From the NCBI GenBank assembly GCA_001910725.1, contig MJGA01000001.1, positions 682,001-746,000 on the forward strand: a DNA stretch of 64,000 bases, written 5' to 3'. The notes beneath the pieces were generated by a model. It was not told the DNA's origin. It saw nothing but the letters and a program-made list of their open reading frames with translations, and did not search any database. The DNA is from Phanerodontia chrysosporium (taxonomy: Eukaryota > Basidiomycota > Agaricomycetes > Polyporales > Phanerochaetaceae). This document shows, in pieces, positions 11,325-21,873 of this stretch; position 1 is the stretch's first letter; every line of letters starts with the position of its first letter. A program made the translations under genes and the position numbers.

Positions 11325-12348
11325 AGACGCGAGAGCAGGGCTGGAACACGGCTTTGTCAGGTGTCTTGACGCTGCGATTTACTTGGCAGACCCTTCGGCG
11401 CGGACAGGCGCGGACGCAGTACGCGAAGCATCATGGATAGTCTGCGTATACTGCTGCGTATGCTGCGAGCAGCAACGTGGCGCGGTGCCGCTATACAGAT
11501 ATCTGCGCCGCAGCGTCCAAGGCGGGGCCGGGGGTTAGCTGCGCAAGCTGCGTACGACTCGCAGACGTCCAGGCAGCAACGCGGCGGCACGACGTCGGAT
11601 GTGCGGATCGCGAGGCCGACTGGCGTGTTCCAAGAGTGAGAAGAGTCAGAGCAGCATGAGTCAGATGTCGACTCAGCTCACGCCACGTCCGGTGCACGCA
11701 CCTCGAGGCCGGCGAGCCGGCGGGGGACCGACCTGCGCCCGCCTGGGTTAGGCTGAGGAAGGCGTGACGCGTGGACTGACGCGTCGTCCGGAGGCGTAGT
11801 GGGGCGTCTTGCAGGATTCGCGGTAGAGTTCTCCGCAGGCGGCGGGAGTCTCCATCCGGCGAGTCAGACAGTGCTTGCTAAGGCGGGATGACACAGGGCG
11901 AGGGATGGAGGATCTAACGTAGAACAGGAAAGAACAAAACGCTTATTGGAATCATGATGGACACGCGACAAGTGTCGTCAGAGACCCTCGGCGCAGTGTA
12001 CAATAAGCATTCGGAATTGGCGAGCTCGAGGGCTGGGTTGCGGGCCAGGACGAGGACGGATGTATCGAGACAGGGTCGAGGCGCCAAGGATGGTCCTCGA
12101 GGAGGAAAACGTCGAGCTCCGAGAGTGGTGGCCGTGGGAACCAGCGAACCCCTGTGTGGAGCACGCGTCGAACAGCGAGGACGAACAAGAACATGTCGTT
12201 GGACGGGTGCTCGACGCGGCCCCGCTCGAATCGTTTTATCGTGGGCGGGCCAGGGTCGGTCTCGCGCGCAAGGCAGGCAGCCTGCGCGCGCGCGTCCCGT
12301 CGTGCAGCACGGGAGTCGGCCGAGTGTGGCGCCGAGATGCCGAGGCGT
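11325..12348. other. Intergenic stretch between two mobile elements
   Basis: GC-rich sequence without a supportable gene. Overlapping open frames at 11954-12406 and 12060-12410 carry no domain I recognise, and their composition follows GC content. It may hold old transposon debris. Confidence 0.5.
12343..12348. repeat. Left candidate 6-bp target-site duplication
   Basis: GAGGCG immediately precedes the inverted-repeat end at 12349. The same hexamer follows the other end at 15730-15735. Confidence 0.5.
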
Positions 12349-12376
12349 ATGGTGGATGTTTAGAGTCGGTTCAAAG
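12349..12376 (+). repeat. 28-bp inverted repeat, left copy
   Basis: Matches the reverse complement of 15702-15729 at 27 of 28 positions; the single difference is about 17 bases in. Confidence 0.9.
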
Positions 12377-12677
12377 ATGGCCGCGATGCCGCGATGCCGG
12401 ACGTGACTAGTGACAGGGCCGTTACTTAATCGTCACCCGAGTGACTGAGCGCGACGAGGCATGTATGGAGGACACCGGACACCGCAGACCAGCACTATGG
12501 GTGTGTGCCTGCACGGCGCGGCTGCATAGGCTTGAGAGTTAAGAGTGGGTGTGTATGTAAGCAGTGCGATATGTAGCTCAACTGAGGCAATGGAATGCTA
12601 CAAAATTCTCGTATATCCTTCGCAATAGTCTTGCAGAGAAAAGGAGAGCAAAAGACGGCGAAGACAAACCCGAGGGG

Positions 12678-12761
12678 AAAAAAAAATATGACACGACGAA
12701 GAGTCGAACCCTGTTACTTCAGTACACAAATAGCTAGCTACAACCACTTCACCATCAGTCT
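12678..12761 (-). ncRNA. tRNA-like Pol III unit (SINE head or tRNA pseudogene)
   Basis: On the minus strand there is an A-box TGGTGAAGTGG (12744-12754) and a B-box GGTTCGACTC (12701-12710) at normal tRNA spacing, followed by a run of nine T (12678-12686) that would stop Pol III. The acceptor arm does not pair and the T-stem has mismatches, so it is not a working tRNA. A tRNA-derived SINE remnant is the likeliest reading. Confidence 0.45.
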
Positions 12762-13673
12762 GCATAAAGCGCTTTTTACATAACTTCATAGTCCGTACAG
12801 CTCTCTTCGTACCTCAGCGTTCGTCACGGGGAAGAAGTACAGCGTCAGAAGCTGCCGACCACCCGATCAACCTTGTGGTGCATCGGCCGCAAAGCTTCAC
12901 ATGTACACTTGCACTGTTGTTGATGAGCGGGCGTGAGGCCGACGCGCGACATGCGCGGGCGGGCACGCGCGCACGCCTGTCAGACTCCTGACACCGTGGA
13001 CCCGGAGGACTCTGCACCGTGCGCGCGAGTCACCCCGCACCTCCTGCTTGGTAAACATGATCTACCTCGCCACTCTTACGTGAGCTCACTGTACCAGACA
13101 GCAAGCAAATATTCTAGGTAATTTACGTCATTTTCTGTAATATTCCTAGGCATGTATGTAGCTACAGTATAAATACAAGCTCGAGAACGCCGTCCCTGTC
13201 ATCCTCGTTGTTCACTTGTCTTTCACCTACATGAATAAGTCTATTACTCTCATTACTCTACTACAAGTAAGTCTATATAATCTTAACACATAGACTGAAA
13301 TCGTAGACAAAGCCTGCAAGTGATTCGAAGTGTATAAACAAAGAAATACCGTGAGCATGACCTAGGCGACAGACTCTGGGGCTATCACAATGTGATGGAC
13401 ATCGTCGCAACCATAGTACTGCCCAGCGCGATAGCAGATGCAGACTTGAATGTGCCAGCCTTTGTCGATCTGCGGCGCGCCCGGACAGCTGCTGCCATGC
13501 AGCGCAGACCTACGAAAGGCTCAGCGTGTGCGTACTGACACATCCCAGTTATACGCACGTTATGACAACATTAAATCTGCCTTGCATTTGTGCCCAAGCC
13601 GTAATACCCGAGTTCTGTGCAGCATCGCGTATGTTCTCGCAAACTTGCAGCTTTTTGTTGTACCACTGCCAGT

Positions 13674-13883
13674 TGTTACGAACATGATGACAAATATTTT
13701 TCTTTTTGCTTATTCATTTCCTCTGTATTATTACTCATCCATTCCTTGCCTTACTAATGTCGCTGTTCCTTCCTTAGTCATAGGCTAGGTTAGACGTATA
13801 TAAGGCTAGGACTCTTGTCTCTCTTTCTCCAAGCTAGTATTCTGTATTCTCATTTGAAATTCACTCTATTCTCGACTCTTACA
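13674..13883 (+). mobile_element. Solo LTR of a retrotransposon, about 210 bp
   Basis: The sequence begins TGTTACGAAC and ends GACTCTTACA, that is TG...CA. It is flanked by the 5-bp direct repeat CCAGT at 13669-13673 and 13884-13888. A TATA-like GTATATAAGG lies at about 13796, followed by pyrimidine-rich sequence, as in a U3-R-U5 layout. No gag or pol sequence is nearby, so it would be a recombination product. The 5-bp match is the main support; orientation is inferred from the TATA box. Confidence 0.55.
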
Positions 13884-13889
13884 CCAGTG

Positions 13890-15340
13890 GTTATTGTTGT
13901 CATCCCGAGGCGCCACCGAGGTGACCCACCTCAGACGCAGGGCGGCATGCCATAAAAGGCACCCGTCGGTAGTAATCTCCATTTTCTTATCTTCATTCCG
14001 ATCCACTTTGTCTTATCTGAGTATTCCACCTTTGTAATAACACAAAACCCACATTTCATTTCCTTTCTAGTAGTTACAAGAAAATGTATAAAAACCTAGT
14101 TACATCTCGCCGAATATCATCGTTCGTTCACTGCATCTCACCCCCGCTCGATTCTTCAGAGTTATCTAGAAATAGACCATACCATTCGCTTCTGCAGGGA
14201 GTGTCAAAGCGCGCAGAAGGACACTTCATATGAAGAACTCATGGTACTGCGTGGTGCGCCTCAGGCTGTAAGCACTGGGCAATCACGGCCCTTCGTTTCC
14301 TGTTGTTGAGCTTGCCGTTGTAGGGCAGATGCATTGATTGACAAGCCATGCTTGCGGCCGCCGAACGAGAGGGTGTGTAAGCAATTCAGTAGGATGGGTC
14401 GACATTGATACGGGCGTGGGCAGTTGACCTGCTTCTGTGGATGTCGTCGAAAGCGAAACAGAGCGCGAGCAGGACCTTGGGCGTGGTCGAAGCTGCAGAC
14501 GTTCAACAGTGTGGTGTGGAGTAACTATGTGCATGAAATGGGGTAGGGAATAGCCCAACGTTCTTGATCTTCCCCTGTTATTGACGTCGAGCAAGCAGTG
14601 GGAAGGTTGTAGGGGGCGTAGCGGCGCACGGAAGACATGTCGCGCAAGCAGGTAGTTGAGAACGTTGAGTATGAAAAAGCAGGGGGCTGTAGCAGCACTC
14701 ACCGCAACTCAGAATGCTCAGGTGGTCCTCTGGCTCAATAGAGACGAGAGCACCCATTTTCTAGCTCGCGATGCCAGCGCTGCCTCGCGAGTCGCAAGAT
14801 GGAATGCCGGACGTGCTTACCATCCTAATAGCCTATAATTAAATGTTGTGCTCTGCATGCCCGATGCCCGCGCCTGTGACTTTTCGCACCTGTGCTGTCA
14901 TCCCGCCGTTCACGCGCACACGCTTTGACCCTAGCTCACCACGGGTTTATCCACGCGCGTGCCCAATGTCATGCTGTCTCAGGCTTTGCGGCAACGAAGC
15001 TGTCACGTTGTTGTGAGCAACAATAGTGTATTGTGATTGTAGGAACTTAAGTGCTCCCTGCATCAAGCAAGTATCTATTGCAGTGACATGCTTCTCGTCA
15101 GCTTTCGCGCTTGTAAACAAGTAATAAATGCGTACTGCACAGAACCCTTGCTACAGTCTCCCAGCTTTGTATTCTAATGTCTTCCTGTGCAGTGCAATAT
15201 CTTGAACAACGAGACATATATGCAGAAACCCGATATTGTGCCTTTTCTACCTTAGAGTATAGAACAGGGGAGGCTACTAGGTTTGCGTTGGAAAGCGGTG
15301 AGAAGGGGCTATAGATCACCTGTATGTGTAGAACCTTAAT
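13890..15340. other. Non-coding interior of the candidate TIR element
   Basis: AT-richer than the surrounding genes. It includes pyrimidine-rich, promoter-like sequence at 13980-14150 (TATAAAAACC near 14089). A 139-codon minus-strand open frame at 14283-14702 has no recognisable feature. No RNA gene or domain could be supported. Confidence 0.4.
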
Positions 15341-15430
15341 AAGGCTCTGTGGCTGAGTTGGTTGAGTGCTTGTAAGTTTGTTCTATGTGTCGAGTTCGAT
15401 TCTTGCTTGTTGTAATTTTTCTCCTTTTTT
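15341..15430 (+). ncRNA. tRNA-like Pol III unit (SINE head or tRNA pseudogene)
   Basis: A-box TGGCTGAGTTGG (15350-15361) and B-box GAGTTCGATTC (15392-15402) are at tRNA spacing, with T-runs at 15416-15420 and 15425-15430. Four of five T-stem pairs form, but the acceptor arm does not. It mirrors the minus-strand unit at 12678-12761 in position and direction relative to the inverted repeats. Confidence 0.45.
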
Positions 15431-15701
15431 CACAAATTTCCAGTGCAGCTCAAAGTATGATTTGTGAAGTATGTCGCTATCAATATGTCACCGGTGGTAG
15501 GTATACCAACATTTCTTTGACCTTATAACCAGAATTCCAACTGTTATCGCATTGTATGCTGGTCATACTCAGCCATCGCACTCAGAATAATATACACAGC
15601 AGGGCCGGCAGTCACGGTGTCTGGAGTCCCGCACGAGTGGTTGTCACGCCCAGTGACCTGCCATCACCGGCTAACCGTCTTCCGGACTGCCGTGCCGAGA
15701 A

Positions 15702-15729
15702 TTTGAACCGACGCTAAACATCCACCATA
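15702..15729 (-). repeat. 28-bp inverted repeat, right copy
   Basis: Reverse complement of 12349-12376 with one mismatch. Confidence 0.9.
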
Positions 15730-16226
15730 GAGGCGCGAAGAGGTTGATGTCCGAGATCGAGGCGCACGATCCGACGGAATGACGCACGAACGGCCGACGC
15801 CGGCGTGCATGCTGGGCCCGGCGGCATCGAGCAGCGAGCAGCGCAGGCGCGGTCGCGTTCACGGCCGGCGTCGCGCTGGGGGCTGAAACGGCGTGCAGAC
15901 GACAGACAGGAGGCCAGGGCACGCATCTGCAGCGCGCACGCGGGAGAGGGCTCCGGAGGGGGAGGTAGAGAGGGACGGTGCGCTGATGCACTGCTCGTTA
16001 GTCATCCAGCATCTGTGCGATCCAGAAGGCGACGCTGTCCCAGTCAGCCCAGGGCTGGTCTTCTCGACGATTCCACCGCCGCCGCGTCCGATTCCAGCCG
16101 CTCAACACACCCGCCCTCGCTTTTATACCTCCGTCCTTGTCCTCCGTCCTCCTCCCTCCTGTGCCCTTCTCTCCCCTCTCTCCCCGCCCCTTCCTCCTCC
16201 CTCCCACCACCACCACCACCACCACC
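15730..16226. promoter_or_regulatory. Upstream region of the YTP1-like gene; (CCA)n tract before the ATG
   Basis: A TATA-like CTTTTATACC lies at about 16111-16120, followed by a long pyrimidine-rich stretch. A (CCA)n run at about 16205-16226 abuts the start codon. The run is a microsatellite in the 5' leader. GAGGCG at 15730-15735 is the right candidate duplication of the TIR element. Confidence 0.55.
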
Positions 16227-18344
16227 ATGCGGCCGCAGTGGCACGCCCTTCTCTTCCTCGCACCCGCCCTCGCCGGCGCGTTCGCCCTCGTTCCGCCGCC
16301 ACCCACAGACGACACCCGCCATGCCCTCCACCCAGCACAGGAGCAGGTCCTCATCCGGAGGGACGGAGACCACATGCACATGCACCACAACATGAACGCC
16401 CCGCCGCTCACCGAGCTCAACGAGACCGAGCTCTTGCTCTACCACGCCCCGACCCCGCCGTCCTACTACACCATCGACTTTGAAGATGACTCCGGGGCGC
16501 CGAGATACCCAGGTTTCATGGCCCTCCACATCGTGTTCATGTCCCTCGCGTTCTTCGGGGCGCTCCCCGCCGGTGAGTCCGAGTTCTATTTCGCGTCGGA
16601 AACGCGTATTTAAGGCTCCCGGACAGGCATCGCGCTCCGTTCCGTGAAGCACGCATGGCACGGATTCACGGTCATCCTCTTTTGGACGTTTGTGACGCTC
16701 GGTCTGGCTTCGAATGGGATCTATCGCAAGCTGACGCCAAACATGTGAGTATATGCGTGCTGTAGGTGCTGGACGTGGCGTCTGAAGATGGATCCCAGGT
16801 ACGAGGGACAGAAACACGGGTCACAAGGCTATTTCTTCCTCTTTGTGGCGGCAGCCATTTCAGCACTCGATTTGATCGCCCTGGGCGGGCGCCTAGTGGC
16901 GTATGTCAAGAGCGTCAGGTCTGGTAACGAACGCTTTGCTTTCAAGGCGTGCTGGAACACCGTCGTGCTCGACCGCGAAGACTCCCCGCACGGAGTCGCC
17001 GCCGAGTATGCCGGTCTCGTGTCGGAGGAGCCTGAAGATTACGAGGCGGCAGAGCTCAAAGCGAGAGAGCTTGAGCAGGATGACGCAGCGGAACCAATCC
17101 ACGTGCGCCGCGCTCAGTTCATGGCCCCGATTGATACGGCTATCAGTCCCCGATCGTCCACCGAGGACCACGCTCAATGGGTCAACGACGCGTCGCACCG
17201 CGGCACCTACCCCCAGTCTGCGAACTCGGAACATACCGTCTTCGATCGCGCTCCTTCCCCCGTGGCTCCATTCACTCAGACGAGACCCTCTATGAGAACG
17301 TCTACAACAGCTTCAAGTCGACCAACAAGACCGCGGTCTTGAAGAAGATCGGTCGCGGGATTTTTGCCACTGTGGAGCGCGCCTTGGTTTTCGCCGGCTA
17401 CATGCAGGTCATCAGCGGCATCGTCATCTACACTGGAGGCTGCCGCGAGAACTATATCAATGGCTGCCTCGCCCACCTCATTAGTGAGTTTAACTTACCC
17501 GCTTGTCTGCGCTTCATACTGATTCTGCCTTACAGAGGGCGGAATTTTCTGGTGCTATGGCCTGGTAACGTTCGCCCGTTTCCTCGGCTCGTTCTCCGAG
17601 CTTGGATGGGCGTGGAACCGTGCTCCAACCGGCAACAAGCCATCCGCAGAGTTTGTGGAGTCCTTCGTCGTCTTCCTCTACGGCGCCACCAACACCTGGA
17701 TGGAGCGTTTCGGTGCGCACCCCGGCGACCCGTACACCACCAAGCAAGTGCAGCACATCTCGATTGCCGTCATGTTCTGGTTCGCAGGTCTTGTCGGTAT
17801 GGGCATCGAGTCCAAGCGCGTGCGTCGCTGGCTCGCCTCAAGCGCAACTGCTGCGCTTCCGCAAGCCAGCCGTTCACAAGAAGCAGTTGCGGAGCCACCG
17901 AGCTACATCGCGAGCTTCAACCCCTTCCCGGCGCTCTGTATCGGTATCACTGGAGCCGCGATGGCTGCGCACTATCAAGAATACCTCTTCCAAGTGCAGA
18001 TCCACCAGCTTTGGGGTAACCTTCTGACCGGCTTCTCCGTCCTCCGCTGCGTAACATACTTCTTCCTCTGGCTTGGCCCGCCACGTAGTATCCTGCCATC
18101 TCGACCACCCACCGAGGCTCTTGCATCCTTCTTCCTTGCATGCGGTGGTCTCGTCTTCCAGTTCTCAACTGAAGAAGTGACTATCGCCGCCATGCGCCGT
18201 GGTCACGACGACATGATGATGTTCCTGAACGTCGCTGTCGCGATCACCTGCCTTGCGTTCTGCTGGACGCTCTGCGTCGTCGCCTTCAAGGGCTGGCTCA
18301 AGAGTCATACGCAGAAGACCGTGAAGTTCCACAGCTCGGCATAA
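16227..18344 (+). CDS. YTP1-like multi-pass membrane protein (DUF2427 + YTP1 C-terminal)
   Basis: Fungal YTP1-type proteins have an N-terminal DUF2427 region with several helices and a conserved C-terminal membrane domain. Their function is not established. The start is 16227 (signal-peptide-like MRPQWHALLFLAPALAGAFA). A His/Met-rich stretch (GDHMHMHHNMN) follows, which could bind metal. Helices include MALHIVFMSLAFFGALPAG, GFTVILFWTFVTLGLASNGIY and YFFLFVAAAISALDLIALGG. A hydrophilic, acidic loop comes next, then GYMQVISGIVIYTGG, GGIFWCYGLVTFARFLG, CIGITGAAMAAHYQEY and LNVAVAITCLAFCWTLCVV. Exons: 16227-16572, 16627-16744, 16799-17483, 17536-18344. The frame slips by one base near 17264; one extra G joins both halves. 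Confidence 0.85.
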
Positions 18345-19224
18345 CTAGACGCCACTGCTATTCTATTAATGACCACGATCGCCGTATCTCTGCATACCAC
18401 GACCTCCGAGGACGATCATTTGACGTCCGTCGCAACTTCCTCGAGCACGCGCGACTTGGCCCGACGACCTCCTCACGCCCTCCGTCGACGCACCAAAAAT
18501 CCCTCCGCCCGCTGTTGTAATAACTAACATTCCAAAGGGCTTCCTTCGCTATCGATGTTGTTTGTGACCGTACATTGCATACTAATTTAAATCTTCTCGC
18601 CACAACCAATGTGGTCGTCTATTGACACTTCTACCTTCTCCACGCGCATATCCCCTCAGTATTGTACATCGCCCCCCATTCTCAGTGTAGCATTCCCCCA
18701 ACCCATCTTGCACCTTTTTACTGCCATGTTGTACCTCTAGGTATTCTTAGAGAGCAATCGACGGGTATTTGAACGAGATGACCAATCATGCGGGATAGAT
18801 TACGGGCGCTCCGCCGCATACGCGTCCGCTCCGAGGAAAGGTACAGAAATTCATGTGTTGCTTCGCCGTGGTCGGTGCCTGTGAAAATGAAGAAGTCGTG
18901 CGATGCCGTTTGTATAGCACGGCGAGCATCGTCCGACCCGTGCTATGGCGCGTTCGGTGGGGACGCCTGTGAAAATGCAGACCCTTTTGAGACGGGGCTC
19001 ACATGAGCGTTCCGAGCGCGGTCGTGCCACTTTGACGCTCCCAAAGTTTTCCCAGTCTCCTGCATCCCTTCTTCTCGTGATATACTCCGAAGAATAATAA
19101 TGCGGCGGCCTTTGTCCTCCTCCTCCCAGTGTCCACCCCGCTGGATGCGCCTGACGTAGACCGGCCTCTTCTTGCTCTCTGTGCTTTTACCATCCCTCTT
19201 CCCACTCGACTACGTCGTACAAGG
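18345..19224. other. Intergenic, 880 bp
   Basis: 3' region of the YTP1-like gene and the promoter of the transporter. No repeat, RNA gene or clear motif found. An upstream in-frame ATG at 19129 would lengthen the transporter by 32 residues but is less likely than 19225. Confidence 0.5.
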
Positions 19225-21539
19225 ATGACCGCGAAAAGTGCATGGCGGCGCGTTCGCCACTTTGTGTGGGGCGAGGAGCCCGCGACGAAGGCGGAGAAGC
19301 GGCTGCTGTTCAAGATTGACTGGTTCATCCTGTCGTACTGCTGTCTCATGGTGCGTGCCCCTGCCCCCGCCTCATCGTCACTGCGCCGTCGCTGAGAACC
19401 TCCTTCCCGGGTACAGTACTTTACGAACTGTGCGCGACCTGCGGTTTCAGCGGGGTGTGTGGAGTGCTGACGGATGGCGCGTGCAGATTTGGACCGCTCG
19501 AATGTGTCGAACGCGTATGTCTCGGGCATGAAGGAGGAGCTGCACATGTACGGGAACGAATACAACGTGCGGCCTCGCCCTCTCTCACTTGCAGATCGTC
19601 GCGCTCATTGTAAATGCGCCGTCGTAGAAAATCAACACGATATTCACCTGCGGGTACATCGTGGGCATGATACCGAGTGAGCCAGTCCTCCCGGCTCTTC
19701 CCTACAGACATGGAGTGCTAAACGCGTCCGCAGATAACCTCATGCTGCAGGTCGTCTCGCCGCGCATATGGCTCCGACGATGCAGATCGTGTGGGGCGTC
19801 CTCACGTTCTGGTGCGTCCTCTGCTCGCCATGGCACGCCATGGCGTCGTCTCACACAAGTCTTCAGCTCGAGCGCGGTGCACAATGTCCAGCAGGTATGT
19901 GGTGCCTCGGACATCGATCGGCACTTTGCTGACATGGTCCTGGTCATCAGCTGTACGGTATCCGGTTCCTCCAAGGTCTCTCCGAGTCGTCAACATTCGT
20001 TGGGACACACTACATCCTCGGAGCGTAAGTCGTCTTCTCCGTCCAAGTCGCGTCCACGGTCTGAGACGGCCGCAGATGGTACAAACCAGGCGAATTGGGC
20101 AAGCGGTCGGGCATCTTCACGAGCTCGGGCCTTATCGGCACTCTGTACGTCGCGCTTTGGGCCCCCCATGTGTTCAGCCGCACTGACGACCCTCCCAGCT
20201 TCTCTGGCGTCCTGCAGGCTGCGGTCTATCAGTGCGTCTGATGAGCCCATTGTCGCTAATCGCGCGACCCTTTCGCTGACCCCGCGCGTTAGGCACCTGA
20301 ACGGGGTCTCTGGCCGGAGCGGCTGGCGCTGGCTGTGCGTGACCGCTTTCGGGCTGCCGTGGTCGCGTGCCTGCGTGCTCACGGTGCTTCTTCCTTGCTA
20401 GGTTTATCATTGACGGGGTCATCACGCTCCCGATTGCGCTCTATGGGTTCCTCGTCTTCCCGGATGTGCCGACGACCACGCGGGCGTTCTACCTGACTGA
20501 GGAGGTGCGTCTATCCGCGTGAACAAACGCGTTCAGCCGCTGAAATGTGGAGCAGGAACGTCTGCTCTCTGCTGACCGCCTGGAAGGAGACAAGGAGCGG
20601 GACGTTTCCCGTATCAAACCATCGTGGAACCTGGTCCGCCGTGTGCTGGGTCGGTGGAGATGGTATGCTTGCAGCCTGCTGGTGCGTGTCTTCATTCAAT
20701 GCGGCAGGACAATAGATGCTGACAAGGCCCCCCAGTTCTTGATCTCAGGCGAGACTGAGAGCTTCGGCTCAAACAACCTCATGGGCCAGTGGCTCAAGGC
20801 AATCGGAGGGTACACCGTCGAGCAGATCGGTGTGTATTTCCCGACCTTGTGATCCTCTGTGCATGGCTGATTTCTAATGCAGATTACTACCCTCGGGCAT
20901 GACTGCATTCGCAATCGCGTCGACGCTCGTGTGTGCAACCTGGACTGACGCGACGCGATCGCGTGCTCGATGGCCCGTCCTCGTGTACATGTCCGTTTGT
21001 GTCATCATTTCTAGCATATGCATCCTAGTCTGGAGCAGCCCCACGGGCCTCAAGTTCTTTGCGTACTGTGAGTGGCAGCAGACTCTGACCGTAGGCGGAT
21101 GCTGATGCTGTTCATTCAGACCTGGCTGGGGCCAGCTACGCCGGTCAGGCGACAACGTTCGCATGGGCCAACCAAATATGTGCGGACGATGACCAAGAAC
21201 GCGGCATCGTCCTGGCGTCCATGAAGTGCGTATGCGGCGAATCCACTCCGGTGCCAGTAGACTAACGCCGATGAACACAGCATGTGGAACAACGTTATCA
21301 ACGCGTGGTGGCCGCTCGTCTTCTACCCCGCGACAGACGCTCCACGGTTCACCAAGGGAATGTGGGCGATGATCGGCACGGCCATCGCGACGCTCCTTGT
21401 CACTGCTATGGTGTATTATCTGGAGCAGCGCGAGAAGAGGCAGAAGCATCAAAGGGCGGCTCGCGAGGAGCTTGAAGATGGGGACGAAAAGATCGACGAA
21501 CAAAAGGAACGGACGTACGAAGGGAGCCTCCAGCAGTAA
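19225..21539 (+). CDS. MFS anion:cation symporter (vitamin/pantothenate/allantoate-type)
   Basis: Proton-coupled plasma-membrane uptake transporter of the ACS branch (Dal5/Tna1/Vht1/Liz1/Fen2 relatives). About 12 helices are encoded across many short exons. Recognisable pieces in order are [68 protein letters not shown], the loop [62 protein letters not shown], then [23 protein letters not shown] near the end and a charged tail. The WRWLF..DG and [11 protein letters not shown] stretches are typical of pantothenate/biotin-type members, but substrate cannot be read from sequence. Not every exon border was fixed. The start at 19225 puts the conserved EKR-K-D-F motif at the usual distance. Confidence 0.87.
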
Positions 21540-21873
21540 GAGCAATCCCTACAACACATGTATTGTCGCCTACGAAAGAGTGTACGCATACCGGGTATAT
21601 CGTGAGTCAAGAGGATCTCCAAAATGTAACGCTTGATAGAACGAGCATCGCATGGGTATTGATAGCGCTGTGTGTTGGTAATTTACTATGTACAGCGTAA
21701 GATAAGCTCAGAGCACAGATCCAGTCAGGGCATTCGAGTACCTCCTGAAGTTGCCAGCAAAACAGGTGGCAGTCGTATCAGACAGCATCTCGAAATAGCG
21801 GGTATTGAAGGGGGTATCCTTCACAACGAAAGCGAGTGCAAGGGGAGATGAAACAGATGCCGGGAGGGAACGC
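21540..21873. other. Convergent 3' regions
   Basis: Gap of 334 bp between the transporter (+) and the Ser/Pro-rich membrane gene (-). Nothing else recognised. Confidence 0.5.

Larger units (their letters stand above)
12349..15729. mobile_element. Candidate non-autonomous TIR element (3,381 bp), superfamily unknown
   Basis: The segment 12349-12376 begins TATGGTGGATGTTTAG. It is repeated in inverted orientation at 15702-15729, with 27 of 28 bases matching. GAGGCG flanks both outer edges. Inside each end are GTCAC/GTGAC motifs with the same geometry: GTCACCCGAGTGAC starting at about 12432 on the left and GTCACTGGGCGTGAC on the right when read inward. No transposase is present, so it would be mobilised in trans. 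Enclosed are two outward-facing tRNA-like units, each about 0.3-0.4 kb from its end, and a solo LTR. The inverted repeat is certain. That it marks a single mobile unit is inference from the matching hexamer and the shared subterminal motifs. The alternative is two separate insertions of the end of one repeat family. Confidence 0.5.

Noticed and set aside
12060..12410. 116-codon plus-strand open frame left of and overlapping the TIR element end
   Set aside because: Briefly considered as a transposase fragment because of its acidic and Trp residues, but no family pattern was found and it overlaps another equally open frame.
12678..12761. Functional tRNA gene
   Set aside because: A- and B-boxes and the T-run are present, but the acceptor arm does not pair and the T-stem has mismatches. 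The same holds for 15341-15430.
13126..13265. Possible second LTR (TATA box GTATAAATAC near 13168, end CTACTACA)
   Set aside because: No matching TG start with a 5-bp direct repeat could be found, so the boundaries are unsupported.
14283..14702. 139-codon minus-strand open frame inside the candidate TIR element
   Set aside because: No domain, no plausible start context and ordinary composition; most likely chance.
16044..16817. 257-codon minus-strand open frame over the YTP1-like start
   Set aside because: Low-complexity Gly/Trp/Arg translation of the (CCA)n and pyrimidine-rich leader; no protein features.
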